The position numbers and the translations under genes are program-made. From positions 18,260,459 to 18,324,458 of the forward strand of contig OX388349.1 of the NCBI GenBank assembly GCA_947579665.1: DNA of 64,000 bases, read 5' to 3'. Of the stretch, positions 23,860-36,500 are shown piece by piece (the first letter of the stretch is position 1; each line of letters opens with the position of its first letter). A model generated the notes under the pieces. It was given only the letters and a program-made list of their open reading frames with translations. It made no database searches and was not told the DNA's origin. Origin of the DNA: Sympetrum striolatum (taxonomy: Eukaryota > Arthropoda > Insecta > Odonata > Libellulidae).

Positions 23860-24050
23860 GCACGGGGAAGCGTGCGACTTGACCCAAGGTCGGTAGTGGA
23901 GTGACACTACTTTGAACATAAAAGTCCCCCTCATTGACCCAAGAGAGCCTCTATTGACAGAAGTGAAAAGAACGTAGCTCGGTAGTTGAGTGGTCAGAGC
24001 ACCTGCCCGAAAAGAGGGAGACCTGGGGTCGAGTCCCAACCAAGTCACTA
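23860..24050 (+). mobile_element. tRNA-related SINE, family B, plus copy
   Basis: It contains CACTACTTTGAACATAAAAG and AGAAGTGAAAAG, then A-box-like TAGTTGAGTGG (23983-23993) and B-box GGTCGAGTCC (24027-24036), ending CCAAGTCAC. The order matches the minus copy at 11630. It abuts the LINE remnant that begins near 24070. Confidence 0.72.
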
Positions 24051-24069
24051 TTTTTCATTTCTCGCATAA

Positions 24070-24580
24070 TCTTTTCCTTTTAGGTCATCTGTCATCTTTA
24101 TTCTTCTCCTTCCTTTCATCTTCCTTCCAGCCACAAATATTTGTATCACTGATCTTATCATTCCATTCCTTCTTAACTCACGTCCTAGCCAATTCATTTT
24201 TCTCTTCCTGATTACCTCCATGATTGACCTTTTTCATTTAACCTCTTTGTAACCACTTACTTTTTTACTTTTTCTGACCATTTTATACCCTCCCTTCCTC
24301 CACGTCCACATTTCACATGCTTCTAAACGTCTTTCATCTGCTTTTCTCACTGTTCAAGTCTCAAAAACATCTGGTAAAACACTCCAAGCATAGCACATCA
24401 CTAGTCTCTTCTTTAGTTCTACATGCATCTTTCCTTGTAATACATTCTTTTTCCTCATGAATGCTTCCATTTCCACTGCTAATCTATATCTGATTTCTCT
24501 CTCGCTTTTCCATTCTTCTATTATCTAAGTACCTAGATATCTGAATTCATTTACTTGCTCTATACGATCAATTGTACAAG
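24070..24580 (-). pseudogene. Non-LTR reverse transcriptase C-terminus (RTE-like group)
   Basis: Minus translation gives VNEFRYLGT, a typical late reverse-transcriptase motif. It then gives KKRLVMCYAWSVLPDVFET, ADERRLEACEMWTWRK, RKRKMNWLGRELRRNGMI and GRKMKGRRRIKMTDDL, the end seen in many arthropod endonuclease-reverse transcriptases. Three in-frame stops (after LGT, FET and KEVK) make it inactive, although the frame is otherwise kept, so decay is by point mutation. The clade is inferred from memory. Confidence 0.85.
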
Positions 24581-24589
24581 TCTATAAGG

Positions 24590-27480
24590 GTAAAATACTA
24601 GTGAAATAGTCACTATCCAAGGGGTGTCTTTACGATATCAAAGACCCAAGGGCCAGATCACACAGATCGAAGTTCCTCATTTTAAATAATCATATTATTA
24701 TAAGTCTCTGAAAGAACCCGTAAGTTAAAAAAAATAAGTAGAAATGCTTTCCACAGAAAATTTAACAGCCATACCACAGGGAGAAATTATTAAGCTAATT
24801 AAAATGTATCGATTAATATATGTATTGAATTAAATTGTAATTCCATCGATTCCAATAGATAAACGAAAGAGAAAACAAAGCTCTTTCTTGATGTTTGTAA
24901 GCAAGTATATCTATAACAAGATAGAGATGAACGTAGGTGGATTATTTTGCACGCATGTAATAACATGCTTCTGAAACTAACTTCTCCAGTTAATAAAAAA
25001 TTCCAACGTTAATTTGCATATATTGCAAATAATATGTAAAAGAAATGTCGTTGAAAATTGAGGAACCTTACAATAAGAGCAATCTGAATTAAAATATGAT
25101 TCTTCACGATTTAATGATGAATGATGAATTTACTGTTAATAGGGTATACGCTAAGCATCTATACAGCTGCAAAAATGTTCATAAGAGTGTCCCAGCTCTG
25201 TCCTCATGCGTGTGAGGCCATTCTTGGGACGAAGTCATTGAGCTGGATTTCAATACGTTGCATTTCTATTCCACCCCTTGGATTATCATAATATTTTAAC
25301 TAGCAATGTCCAACTACATTAACTTTCATTGAAACAATTTGCTTTACTTATTTTGCTACTGCAGAAACTACTGCTTGATAACGGTCAGACAGACAAGACC
25401 TAACAACCTTTAAATACGGTATCGCTCTATATAAGCTCAGATATATAAATTTTGAAGCATCACAAAAACCCATAAACAATTTTTTTCTAAAAGGCAATAG
25501 AATCCATGTATATTAATATGTTGACGGGTCAGAGGAGAAGGGAAGACAGGGATATCAAAAGTATTCCATTACCACGTTCAATTTGCCCCACATAAAACCA
25601 TAACTGAAAATCTCAAAAAGATAATAAAAAATAAGTATTGTATTCTCTTTATGTTCAACTTCAGCAGATTATGAACCGCTCGTCTATATAATCTTCGAAA
25701 AAGGTGATATAAAATTATATAAATCTCGAGTTCGAAGCGGATAGCGGACCCTCAACCTATTTGGCACGGGCCAAAAGTCAACCACAACTGCTCTCAACGG
25801 CGCTGCTCTTTTTGTCATTGCACCCGAATAATTGAGTACTACACAAGAAATCAATGAATATGGAACCCATTCCGTACTAATTTGTAAAGAAATGTTTCCC
25901 TGTTCGCCAATCAATGAATTTTGCAAAAAATAACTTTGAAAGCGAATTAGGGTACTAATTACTACCAGTTCTTTGCCTCCTTTGTCTTCTGCGGCAATGC
26001 ATTTGGAAGACATTGAGCAGCAGAACTACGATGATAGTAAACGTATCTTCCGATGAATAAAGGAATAAATGAAGTAAGAATTAAGAAATTGCTAAATGGG
26101 AACAAAAAAAATAAATCAAAGACAAGATATTTCATAAGAGACGATAAAATAGTATCATAAATCAAATAAAATTTTCAGAGAGAGAAAGATATACGGTTTC
26201 TAGGCGTATTTTTCAACAAAGCATAAAATTCTCTACCCTAAGAATAAAGTAATTTTCGTTAGATCTCTTGACATAGCTCAAAATGTAATACGATATATTT
26301 TTTTATATAACTACTATTCATCATTTTATAATATTAATCCTTTTCATTAAAATATTAAAAACATCGATAGAGTACTAAGTATTATGCCATACCAAGGATA
26401 AGTGAACAAGATACTTTTTAATCTACACTTATTTTACTTACTAAGTATAGATTTAAAATTATTAACTGATCACTTACCTTTATAATATCAACCTTCATGA
26501 AACTGTAATTTAATAAATAAAGAATCGTAAGATTCATTTTTATAGTATACATTATCAACTTTCCAAACACAAAACAATCAAGATATTTGCTATATAGTTT
26601 TGAAATGAATAACTAAGGTTTTGGGTTACGTTTAATGTTGGAGAATACTCGCCTTTATAGTAAAGACACCCAAAAGGAAACCAATTAAAAAAATATGAGT
26701 CAGAAAAGCGACCGTAAGGATTAGAGATAATATAAATTGAATACAATCTTGTGAGATTTTCCCTCGTGCATTTCGTCATTAAGTCTCGGCGAGCCCCTTA
26801 ATACTTGTATTAATTAAATTAAAATCGGGCGACCCAATTCGACGTCGACGTCAACCTCTCAAAATTCCTAAATCCCTGAATCCGCCGTGATAAAATGTCA
26901 CTTTTTTATCTTAATTAAAAATTCAAACGTGACCTCTCTCTCGGAAAAATTTTTTTTTAATCTTTATTTCATACTGAATATATTCTTTCGTTTAAAAATA
27001 TCGTTATATGACTTAATTTATATCTGTACGCTTTTATATATTTAATTTATTCATATATTTTAAATAATGTATGTATAGGCTTTTATTTATTTCACGTATA
27101 TATGCAGGCTTTTATTTATTTCACATATTTATTTATTGTAAGAATTTTTTTATATTTTAATAAGAGTATATTTTTTTACTTTTCAGTATATTCGTTCGTT
27201 AAATAAGTTGGTTATTTTATAGAATTCTCAATATATACATATATGCTTTTATATATTTCATGTATTTATTAATATATTATTTATGTTTTGATATGAGTAT
27301 ATTCTTTATTTTTTAAATATATATTTTCGTTAAAAGATCGTTATTTGATTTGGTACTCATTTTATATAAGTATACTTTGATATATTTATTTCATTCATTT
27401 ATTTATTTCCATTATTTATTTATTTATAAAACGTATTAACACATGTTATTTATTTATGGAATTTATATATTTATTATTGA
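24590..27480. other. AT-rich spacer with no supported gene
   Basis: A minus open frame of 109 codons at 25684-26013 has no recognisable domain. A moderately GC-richer stretch lies at 26780-26940. From about 26950 to 27480 the sequence is low-complexity, full of TTTATTTATT- and ATATATTT-like words. Confidence 0.45.
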
Positions 27481-27494
27481 AATTACGCCTTTTT

Positions 27495-27960
27495 GCGAAG
27501 TTTCGAAAACTAGACAGAGTTCATACAGGTGAGTGCATCAAGGGGCTTCATGGGAGTGTCTATAAATAGGAGCGTCACATCTCCCGGAATTCCGGGTCTC
27601 TCCCGGAGCCCCCTCCCTCTCTGCTCCAGACTCATCTTTGCCCGGGACAGACAGCGCCCTAAGCAAACTGGGCATTTGCTCTCCGTCTACTACACTCTTA
27701 AATATCGATCCGAAATAATCTTTTCCGATCCTGTTCTAATTGGTTTCCGTCCTTGCATTTTTTATTAATGACTTTGAGAATTTAAATATTCCCTATCGGT
27801 TGAATTTTTCATTTCTAGGAAATGTTTTATTTATGGGAAGAGATATCTATGTTTCCGTCGGAATTAATTGGAAGCCTTTCGTTAAACTCGATGGAATTAT
27901 TGACTGTGCTCTCTTCCATGAGAGGGTCGTTTTATAAATTGAATTCACCCTCGTAGTTCA
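27495..27960 (+). promoter_or_regulatory. GC-richer island with a TATA-like box
   Basis: TATAAATA lies at 27561-27568, followed by a perfect palindrome CCCGGAATTCCGGG at 27583-27596 and a pyrimidine-rich stretch. No initiator sits at the usual distance of about 30 bp and no recognisable exon follows (open frames 27529-27937 match nothing). A promoter is possible but unproven. Confidence 0.25.
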
Positions 27961-27969
27961 TAGTATAGA

Positions 27970-30285
27970 AAGAAGAAAATGCCAGGAATAGTTACGTAAA
28001 ATTCATTGAAATTTATCGAATGAAATTTAAAGATAATTCGCAATTATATTTATATATTCGCAATTCTTACACCAAACCACTCTTGAGTTTAGAGTTTTCT
28101 CCACGAAGGAATCAATATTTTACATGAAAGCTACTTATTACGGTTTATTATTAATATTGAGACTTAAACCACGATTTGAAGAATCGTTTGGTGAAAACGT
28201 CAAAATTAAATACAGACAACATTACACAATTTCTGCTCGTATTTCTTGTTTTCATTGAGGAAAATACCACCGAATATTTCGATTTATTAAAAAGTTACAA
28301 ATAAAAACGATACAAATATATTTAAAGCAATAACTTAAAATAACAATCCTTTAAATAACAAGCTATTTTTCCCAAGGCTTCTCTGAGGCCCATAAGGTTG
28401 TACGGCATATTTACGATATCACTTACTACGGCAAGGATAACTTCCAAACTATACTTTGTGTAATTTGAATCATTTTTGTTGCAATAAACAATTCTAAAAT
28501 ACTTTTGCGTTGGTATAAACAAAGAGATGCTGCAGCGTAAATCTGATTTATGGGCCGTTGGTCGATTTATCCTAAATTTTCTCCGCAGTAATTCGTACAG
28601 TCTGCAATGATATTTGTTTTCTTTCTTGCCTCTTCATTCTATCCAAATATTACTAATACAGTTCTTCAAACATTCTGTGACAATATTTGGAAAGAGATAA
28701 ATTTGAGGGCTGATAAACTAAACAGAAGTGAAAATAAATGATATGACTGGTATTCTTATTTTATTTTCCGACTTAATTCCATTTTCCTTTTTTTAATTCC
28801 AATGGAAATTTTAATCCTTCGCATTTCGGATTATCCTGTACATCCAAAGACTTAAGCTCCGTGTGGTGGTTTTTTAATTGTAATTTTTTCTTCGCAGTAT
28901 ATTGTAGGTTAGGGTGTAAGTACTAAAGGAATCTTTGATTTTTACAATTCTTTACAAGTATTAATCAATTACATGTGGAATTTATTTCTTAACGCAGAAA
29001 TATGTATTAATTACCATTGTCGACATTTCATTGTATGTGGCGAAGAAATTATTGTCGAACCATCTTTTGAATAATTTATTCCGAAATGCATTTTTACGGG
29101 TTGTGTGCATTAGAACATTTTTGACATGTACAAAAAATGATTATATATTTAGATTTTTGTCGAAATTTGTCCTGTAATGCATAATCCGATTTTGGGCAAG
29201 AATTTGAAATGCATTTCATCAATTATTGATATTTTATAATTAAAAGAGCTACGATAATTTAAGCAGAATGTTATACAAACTGAATTATTTCATATTTACT
29301 ACAGATTTAAAGATAGGAAAGTATGGATAAATTTCGCAATCAGTAATGTTACTCCTAAAGGATGGATGGATATTTAATGAAAGAATATATCTGATATCAT
29401 CCCCAATGGTCATTCAATTTGGATGTTTCTTGCAACATTTATCGTGTCTGGAAACGGAAAATTCAATCTGGACCATTTCGTGTGCCAAACGAAAATATGA
29501 AATGAATTTGTAAACAACACCGTGCATTTTTCATGCGAGGAATTAATCTATTCCATATATTTCCCCTTGATATTTCATCCTCGACCGATATTATAATCTT
29601 TATTTTACATCTTCTTTATCAATAACGGATGCATGAGGTTTGATACGCACGCCTGAAAATCCTTTTACATCAAAAATTCACCAATTTTATTTTCCAGCGG
29701 TCGTTGGGTTACAAACCGATTTTGTTCTTTTTTCAAACGGAAATGGAGGATGTGCAACGCATGCAGTTTTAACGAATTGAATCCGGGAGCCAATTTACGC
29801 GGATGTCGGATTCGAGATTTTAATTTGATGTCCTCGGAAGCACCCGTAATTGCCTTGGCTTACTTCTCACCTCTCTCCAAAAGCCTCTGTTAAAACGTAA
29901 TCCATATTTGAACCCGTTTAGTGCCAAAGTTAATAACGCACGGACTTGCACGCTCTTTGGATCCGTGACCTCAGGTGAACGCTATCCGTGCCTGGGAAAA
30001 TGGGAAGGCGATGAACCCGAGCTATTTTGCAAATCAATATCGGCAGCCATTATTTGTGATAAAATACTATCCAATAAAATCATCCGTCCAGAAAATCGTT
30101 GTAAATGTTTTTTTTTTCATGGTAGAAATACACAAATATATTTATAAACATTAACTACCTATTTTCGTATTTATATCTCAATTCTTGGCATCTAAGTTGT
30201 TTATCTTCTGTATTCAATTCCTGAAAGTCATCCTTAACAACACCAACGAAAAGGATTTGAATAAATGGGTGGAAATAACTGTGCA
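27970..30285. other. Spacer; possible conserved non-coding element at 29690-30010
   Basis: No gene is recognised. The sub-stretch 29690-30010 has balanced composition and lacks repeats, unlike its flanks. That is suggestive of a functional non-coding element but is not proof. Confidence 0.35.
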
Positions 30286-30289
30286 AAAA

Positions 30290-30842
30290 TTACACTTTAA
30301 AAGTTTTTAATAACGCGACCGGTTTCGGACGTTAGTCCATTATCAAGCAATGAGTAATACAAGATTACACATATATATACACAAGGTACACACCTGGCCA
30401 AAATTAACGCACCACCGGTAGTTAGGATCGCTAGGGAGGTGCAGCGTTAATTTTGGCCAGGACTGTACAAAACCAGCCACCAATCAGATTATCTATTAGC
30501 GGTGTTAGGGGGAGGAGGAAGGGGAAGCAGGTTAACAATGGACAGCAGGGGAGAATAATTAGGGAAAAGATGGATGTTGGTGAGTGTGTAATTGTTTTTT
30601 AAGTGGTTTATTATTTATAATTGTTCGAGATAATTTAGTTTGCGTCCTTTGTGCTCAAAATGTAATATAGTAGAGGATAAATCTGAAGTGTGATTGTTAT
30701 CAAAAAGATGTTTTGCGAAATGTGATGCCTGTGTATTGTTACGGAATGAATTAAAGCGTTCTTTGGTTCTTATTTGTGGACGGGACGTCTGACCAGAGTA
30801 AATCGCCCCAAAATCGTTGCAGTGTAATTTGTAAATGTGTTT
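30290..30842 (-). pseudogene. Penelope-like retroelement, GIY-YIG endonuclease end and 3' tail
   Basis: From 30842 to the stop at 30617-30615 the minus strand reads HIYKLHCNDFGAIYSGQTSR, then TKERFNSFRNNTQASHFAKH, LFDNNHTSD and HKGRKLNYLEQL. This is the C-terminal endonuclease layout of Penelope-like elements (the YIG triad appears here as YSG). The 3' region contains CTTGATAATGG and CGAAACCGGTCGCG, a tail motif I associate with these elements. The reverse transcriptase part is missing. The mini-mariner at 30387-30467 is inserted in the tail. Confidence 0.8.
30387..30467. mobile_element. Mini-mariner (Tc1/mariner-type MITE) inside the Penelope tail
   Basis: Two inverted repeats share a perfect 17-bp core (GCGTTAATTTTGGCCAG at 30444-30460 and its complement at 30393-30409) and extend outward to flanking TA dinucleotides, the target duplication of Tc1/mariner elements. 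Only about 30 bp separate the repeats, so nothing but the ends remains. Confidence 0.82.
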
Positions 30843-30984
30843 TTCGTGTATGGTTAAAAGTATCTTTATTATTGAGAAGCATTTTACCTAAGTCGTGTAA
30901 GGAAAAAAAAAGGAAAAGGATCTGGTTATTGTTATAAAGGTGTTGAAATGAAGAGAAAACGTAATTTATTACTTCATTTACAAT

Positions 30985-31556
30985 TACGTTCTGAATGAAT
31001 GATCATTAAGGCATTCATTATTGTCTCAGATCGTGAATATTGTTCGACAATGCGGAGTTAATCCGTAAATAATCATAAAATTACGCCAGCATTACTACGG
31101 TAACTGTGAGCTCCAATTACAATTGAGTTTTGAACGAATGATTTTGGAGGCACTCATTATTATTTCTTATCATGATTGTTGTGCGACTATGTTGCACGAA
31201 TGAGTAAATAATTTTAATATGATCCCGATTACGGAGTTCCACCAAGTTAAGGTTTCTTCGATTGAATTTATTTAATATTATTGAGGCACTCATTATTATT
31301 TCTTATCATAATTTTGTGCGACAATACTGCGTTAAATGAGTAAACAATTTTAATATGATCCCGATTACGGAGTTCCACCAAGTTAAGGTTTCTTCGATTG
31401 AATTTATTTAATATTATTGAGGCACTCATTTTTATTTCTTATCATGATTGTTGTGCTACAATACTGCGTTAAATGAGTGAATAATTTTAATATGATCCAG
31501 ATTACGGAGTTTCACCAAGTTAAGGCTTCATCGACTGAATTTATTTAATATTACGC
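30985..31556. repeat. 136-bp tandem repeat, three units plus a diverged unit
   Basis: GGCACTCAT recurs at 31149, 31285 and 31421, an exact 136-bp period, with long shared stretches such as GATCCCGATTACGGAG and TTCGATTGAATTTATTT. A more diverged unit precedes them (about 30985-31148), and an isolated relative lies at 34530-34650. This is satellite-like DNA without coding signs. Confidence 0.9.
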
Positions 31557-34520
31557 TTTGCTTTCAATTTCTTTACTGCACTTAATGAACTCTATATTCA
31601 TTGTCGTATTCATTATGATTAAGGGAGAGATTTGAGTACAACACGCAGTAAGCACATGGTCATTTGACAGATTTTCTAAGTTTATTACAATGCAAAACAG
31701 AACATGAAGTTGGTATTCTAATTTCCAAGCTGTTAACTTATGTAACGATCTTTCAATGTTCTGATAAAAGTAATGTATTGATTTTTTTTATTATTACACA
31801 ATACTATAGTATTTATTCAATCTAGAAAACTATATTTCATCTTATTACTTCAGGGTAATTTAGGCAAAAACATGTCAAGCAGTCGCTTATTTGACAGTTT
31901 CGAATTTTATATGCAGGATAATGAGAAAATATTGTAGGAGATAGAACTGCTGTGGCTTTGTCTATTGATCGAATCTAATAAAACGACCAATCGTAGGGCT
32001 GATTTCGGAGAATCATACCATAAATGCTCCAGTATGAGATAGCATTGATCCTATCGAAGATTCCATTTCTATGAATAAGAACCATTATCTGATATTCACT
32101 CATGATAATGACGCAGTTTCCTAGCCTAATAACTCACGATTTAGCGAGACCATTTCTGCCTATATTAGCCATAAAATCATTGACTTTATCAACATTTGGC
32201 GTGACCTGCTCTATCTTGGCCTCACATTCGTTCAACTTCCAGAATATGAAAGTATTAGATATAAAGGATTAGCTAGAAAAGGCATTCTACTCCTTCAAAA
32301 GGAGTTATGTCAAAATATTTCTCGGAAATAACATCGTCGGGTGTGATAACACTGTATCCCTCTAAGTTGAGGAACTGCTGGAAATTTTCTTTCTACTGGT
32401 GAAGAAAATCTGAAATTGCCCTGTATTGATTCCAGTGTCTAAATTAATACTCTGTAACAACGACTGTTTTATTGTTATGTCGCTTCAATGTAGATTTTAG
32501 ATGTATACCCCGCGAGCCGCCAGTGGAGTATGGCAGGGGATGCAATAACAACAACATCCTTACCTAATCAAACCTATTACCTTCCGTAATAAACTGTGGA
32601 AAGAACGACCAAAAGTAATTATCCGTTTTTCTAATTACTTCTCTGTAATTTTTTTTCGATGGTTCTCGGAGAACGCGTTTTTCATTACTGGATCTAAATT
32701 TTCATTTACTTTGTCTATAAGTTTTAATCCGAGGAATGCAGATAACAACTTGCTAGTCAACCTTTTTTTGATAATTGAAGTGTCTAGAATTATACAATTT
32801 AAATTCAAAGAAGACTCTTGCTAATTAGACCTCAATGGATTAATTTTTAAGGACGACTTTTCGGTGTTGAAAATGTTAACGCTTGTAACACTTTGTCGAA
32901 CTGATTTTAATGCTGAGGCATGTTTCGCTAGCGAGATACCATCTTCAGGCTCACGAGTGCCTTCATTTGCGACTTTGCTATGCCAATTCACGAAGCAACG
33001 CGTTTCCTCTTACATTTTTTTTACATTTTTTCACCATTAGGCGTCGAAGTAGAAGATATACATTTTCATTGGTTTTCGCCATAAAACGATAATTTTAAAT
33101 AAATCGAACAGCTCTTCGGGTCGCTGTGGAAACTGTTAGATTGACACGAATGGCCTAGAGCTTCGTGGATGTTCCTCATGCTATAGATAGAGTGAATGTT
33201 TTAATAATTCAGTTTATTTGAAACTTTCTCTCTTGTTATGATCTCGAAAACACAATCTGCAGAGTTCGTTGCTGAAAATTTTCGTGAATGTACTGTTTTA
33301 GTATTCGTTTTTTGGCTGTGTTAAGTTCATCGAGATATCTCTCACACGTTTGCTATTTTCAACCGCTGAAATTAAATAAAATTGTTTTTCAATGTCTGTC
33401 ATAAATTGTTGTTTTTTTATCATCTTTAAGATATGAAACATTTAATATGTAAAATATAATATTTAATAGATGAAACATAAAATAGTGTTTTTTCATCTTT
33501 AATATAACAAACATTTACTGTCTAGTTAAATGAACATTTTACATTAAAACAAATAGAGAAGTTAATAAGAATTAGAGTTAGGGATATAGATATTTTACAC
33601 CCCAGCTATATACTTCTGGTGGCTTGCTGGGTTGTAAATGTTAATTTGTGTGTGACAAAATATCTCTTCTGTGGCAAATACATTATAATTGCCGGCCTTA
33701 GGCTGGTAGCTATTACAACAACTGATTATAACTTATGATTATTTAATTAATTGATACTGCTCTCAATTAGTACTTATTCTTGAATAATAAATGTACAAAA
33801 ATATCTTCAATCTACAAAATCTCTTATAATTATTCGTCTTATACACCTATATTTAATATCTTGTAGTTACTCGACAGTTTTGTCCCGCTGTATCCTTCAC
33901 CTGTTCGTAATGTTTTGGCTTTTACAGTCTGCTTGTTAAGTTCCATAAAGTAATTTTGGTATGCGAGGGCTGCGGCCTCCAAATGAGATAACTGATAATC
34001 TGCAATTTCCTGTCCTTGGATCCACCTCCACTTCAATCCTTCGCTCTAACCTCTTCCAATCTGATTTTGCTCCAATCCCATCGCATTATTCATTCATTAT
34101 TAGCTCGGATTCACCTCATTGTTTAACTATCAGCTTGACAGGAGCACATTTGTTGATCAATGGTACAATGAGCCGTTATGAATTATTTATCAACTGATCC
34201 ATTTTAATTATCTTGCCTTCGAAAGTAAATTGGTCTGTATTTACTTAGTAAATGTATTTAAAAATATTGTATTTCAAACAAATTGTTATACAGTTATTAT
34301 ACTGCAGCCCATTTTATTAAGGTGACTTTTTATTTAGCTGATAGCAAACAATATATTTATGTAGAACATTTTTTATTTTCTGTTCGCAGTAGTGACATTG
34401 TTTATATTCTGTATTCAAAACCTGCTAGTATATCACAAATATATATATATAATAATAACACAAACACGTACGAATTTGTTATAGCCACCTTTTCTTAGAA
34501 AAGAACGGAAAGAGAATCCT
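31557..34520. other. AT-rich spacer with a LINE-tail relic
   Basis: At 32491-32560 the words GAGCCGCCAGTGG and GGCAGGGGATGCAA mark an old CR1-like 3' UTR, but no reverse-transcriptase tail remains. A minus open frame at 33839-34036 was not recognised. Nothing else is supported. Confidence 0.45.
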
Positions 34521-34529
34521 ATTTGCCAA

Positions 34530-34650
34530 CGGTAAGCTCCGTTTACAATTACGTTTTGAACGAATGATTGTTAAGACTTTCATTATTGCCTCCGATCGTG
34601 ATTATTGGGCGACAATGCTCTGTTAATGAGTAAATAGTCATAAAGTTACG
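34530..34650 (+). repeat. Solitary relative of the 136-bp satellite
   Basis: TTACAATTACGTTTTGAACG, then GATCGTGATTATTG and CGACAATGCTCTGTTAATGA parallel the diverged first unit at 30985-31090, about 3.5 kb away. It shows the family also occurs as dispersed single copies. Confidence 0.7.
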
Positions 34651-35120
34651 ATTTGTTTTCTGCAGTTTATGTTACAAGTAACATTTATTAGATGGGCAGA
34701 GGTAGCTGTGATGGGGAAATGGGTTGTGAAAATTTACATCCTTTAATAAATTTCCGGCTTTAACTCCACTCACTGTTTTGGGCGTTTTTATAGAATCAAA
34801 TAAAAATGTTACTATGGGATAGGTAATGCTGGCAAAACAAATATCTTTCTGTACGCACGTCTTTCTTATGCCACTTTTATTTTGTTTTGGCCCGGACATC
34901 CCACTAAATAATCATAATTTCTCTTTGAAAGTTATCGAATCTATGATCTCAACTGGTTTTTAAGACAAGAACCGCTTTAAACCCAAACAAAATATTCTGA
35001 ACCGTTTGTAGTGCTTTTCAACTCCTTTTGCACTTCTTAGCATGCACATTGCTAAGGATAGAAAAAAACACTAGGCCACAATACAAGTTATTCTTGTTAT
35101 TCCAATTTTCATTGTGTTGC

Positions 35121-35305
35121 CTATAAAGTATTTAGTCCAAAGGCCTGGAGGTACCTTACCCTCTATAACATTAGCCCCTAAGGGCTTTTAGTAAGGGGAA
35201 TGAGGATTACCTGGTTTGATGAGGAGTGAGGTTCCTTCCTTGCTTTCCTCACCAACCCAGAATGCTATATGCGGAATACATCACGTTAGTGAAGCACAAT
35301 GAACA
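35121..35305 (+). repeat. Dispersed repeat family C, copy 1
   Basis: It shares GATGAGGAGTGAGGT, GCTTTCCTCA, then a CAGAATGCTATATGCGGAA-like block and GTGAAGCACAATGA with copies at 36225 and 37925. There is no RNA polymerase III box or coding frame, so its class is unknown. Confidence 0.7.
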
Positions 35306-36224
35306 TTATAGTAAGTTACAAATGGAAAATAATCAGAAATACTAAACAAAAACATTGATTGCAATCAGAAATTAATTATCACAAGACAACAATTAATATT
35401 AAGAAAATAAATTATTAACAATAATATCCTCATATGCTATCTACTAATCAATAATCATCACAGTAACAATAGTAGTAATAATGGTCAGCCAGAGGCGTTC
35501 GTCGGATAAACGGATGTTATTTCGGATGCGTGATATGGAGAGATTTCATGTCGTGAAATTCCTTCACCCTCCTCACTTCAAACTTTGCAAATACGAATCG
35601 TACAGAATACCATAGATTCTTTAAAATAAATTCCCAAGAAGAAACCTAATCCTAACTATGTGGATATTGTACTCCTTGAAGCATTACCTAGACCTACTTT
35701 TGGTCGATTCTGATAAAACTATCACACGAAGACAGGAAGGAATTTATCAGCGGAAATGTGTATTTTTTAGAAAGTTATGTCATTAGGCGGAGTGGGAGAC
35801 ACGCATATCTTCAGCAACTGTGAGAATGAATCTGAACGCAGATGTCAACATAACCGAGGTTACATTTTACAATAGAAGTCATGAGTGTGTATTAATGGGA
35901 AATTTACCGTACTGTGTAGACGATAATGTGGACTTTGAATCAACCGAAGGATGGAGGAATCTAAAATAGCAGTTCTCAATCCTAAGGGAAATGTATCGAG
36001 TGAAAATTTGTCACCGGTTGAATTCAGATAAGTATGAATTGAAATGACAATTATTATAAACGATTGTTGATGCGCTGCTATTGTTGCGAGGTGGCGATGC
36101 TTTTGTTCGCAAGAACATTATTACATTGTCAAGTTATAAGAGGAGCTGTAGGGTAACAACAATATGAAACAAAGTCGTTAATTGGTGATGTAATAGTCTA
36201 TATATGTAAATGTGTATCTGTCTT

Positions 36225-36500
36225 TATAGTACTCAGCCCAAAGGCTATTTCGTGCCTCACTACCTATGACTTAGGCTACTGAGGTGAGAGGAGTGAGGTA
36301 TACTAGGCAGGATGAGGAGTGAGGTATTTTGCCCTTGCTTTTCTCATTGAACCAGAATTCTATAGGCGGAACATTTCCACACAAGTGAAGCACAATTGAT
36401 GAGCTAGTAAAACTTTTCTTCTCAGTCCACAAGAAGAGAACTTGATCAGTGCAATTATTCACTCATACCTCAGTAGCTTTTACATAATCACAGCCATGAT
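36225..36500 (+). repeat. Dispersed repeat family C, copy 2
   Basis: It carries ACTCAGCCCAAAGGC, GGATGAGGAGTGAGGTA, CCAGAATTCTATAGGCGGAA and AAGTGAAGCACAATTGA. With copy 3 it shares an extended right part (TCATACCTCAGTAGC-like and CACAGCCATGAT-like), indicating a unit of roughly 280 bp. Confidence 0.72.

Noticed and set aside
25684..26013. 109-codon minus open frame as a gene
   Set aside because: No recognisable motif, no splice or start support, AT-rich surroundings.
27561..27568. TATAAATA as a firm core promoter
   Set aside because: No initiator at about 30 bp downstream and no exon behind it. Listed only as a weak candidate.
30985..31556. CRISPR-like array (also 4990-5196)
   Set aside because: The repeats are contiguous 136-bp or 51-53 bp tandem units without unique spacers, in a eukaryotic genome.
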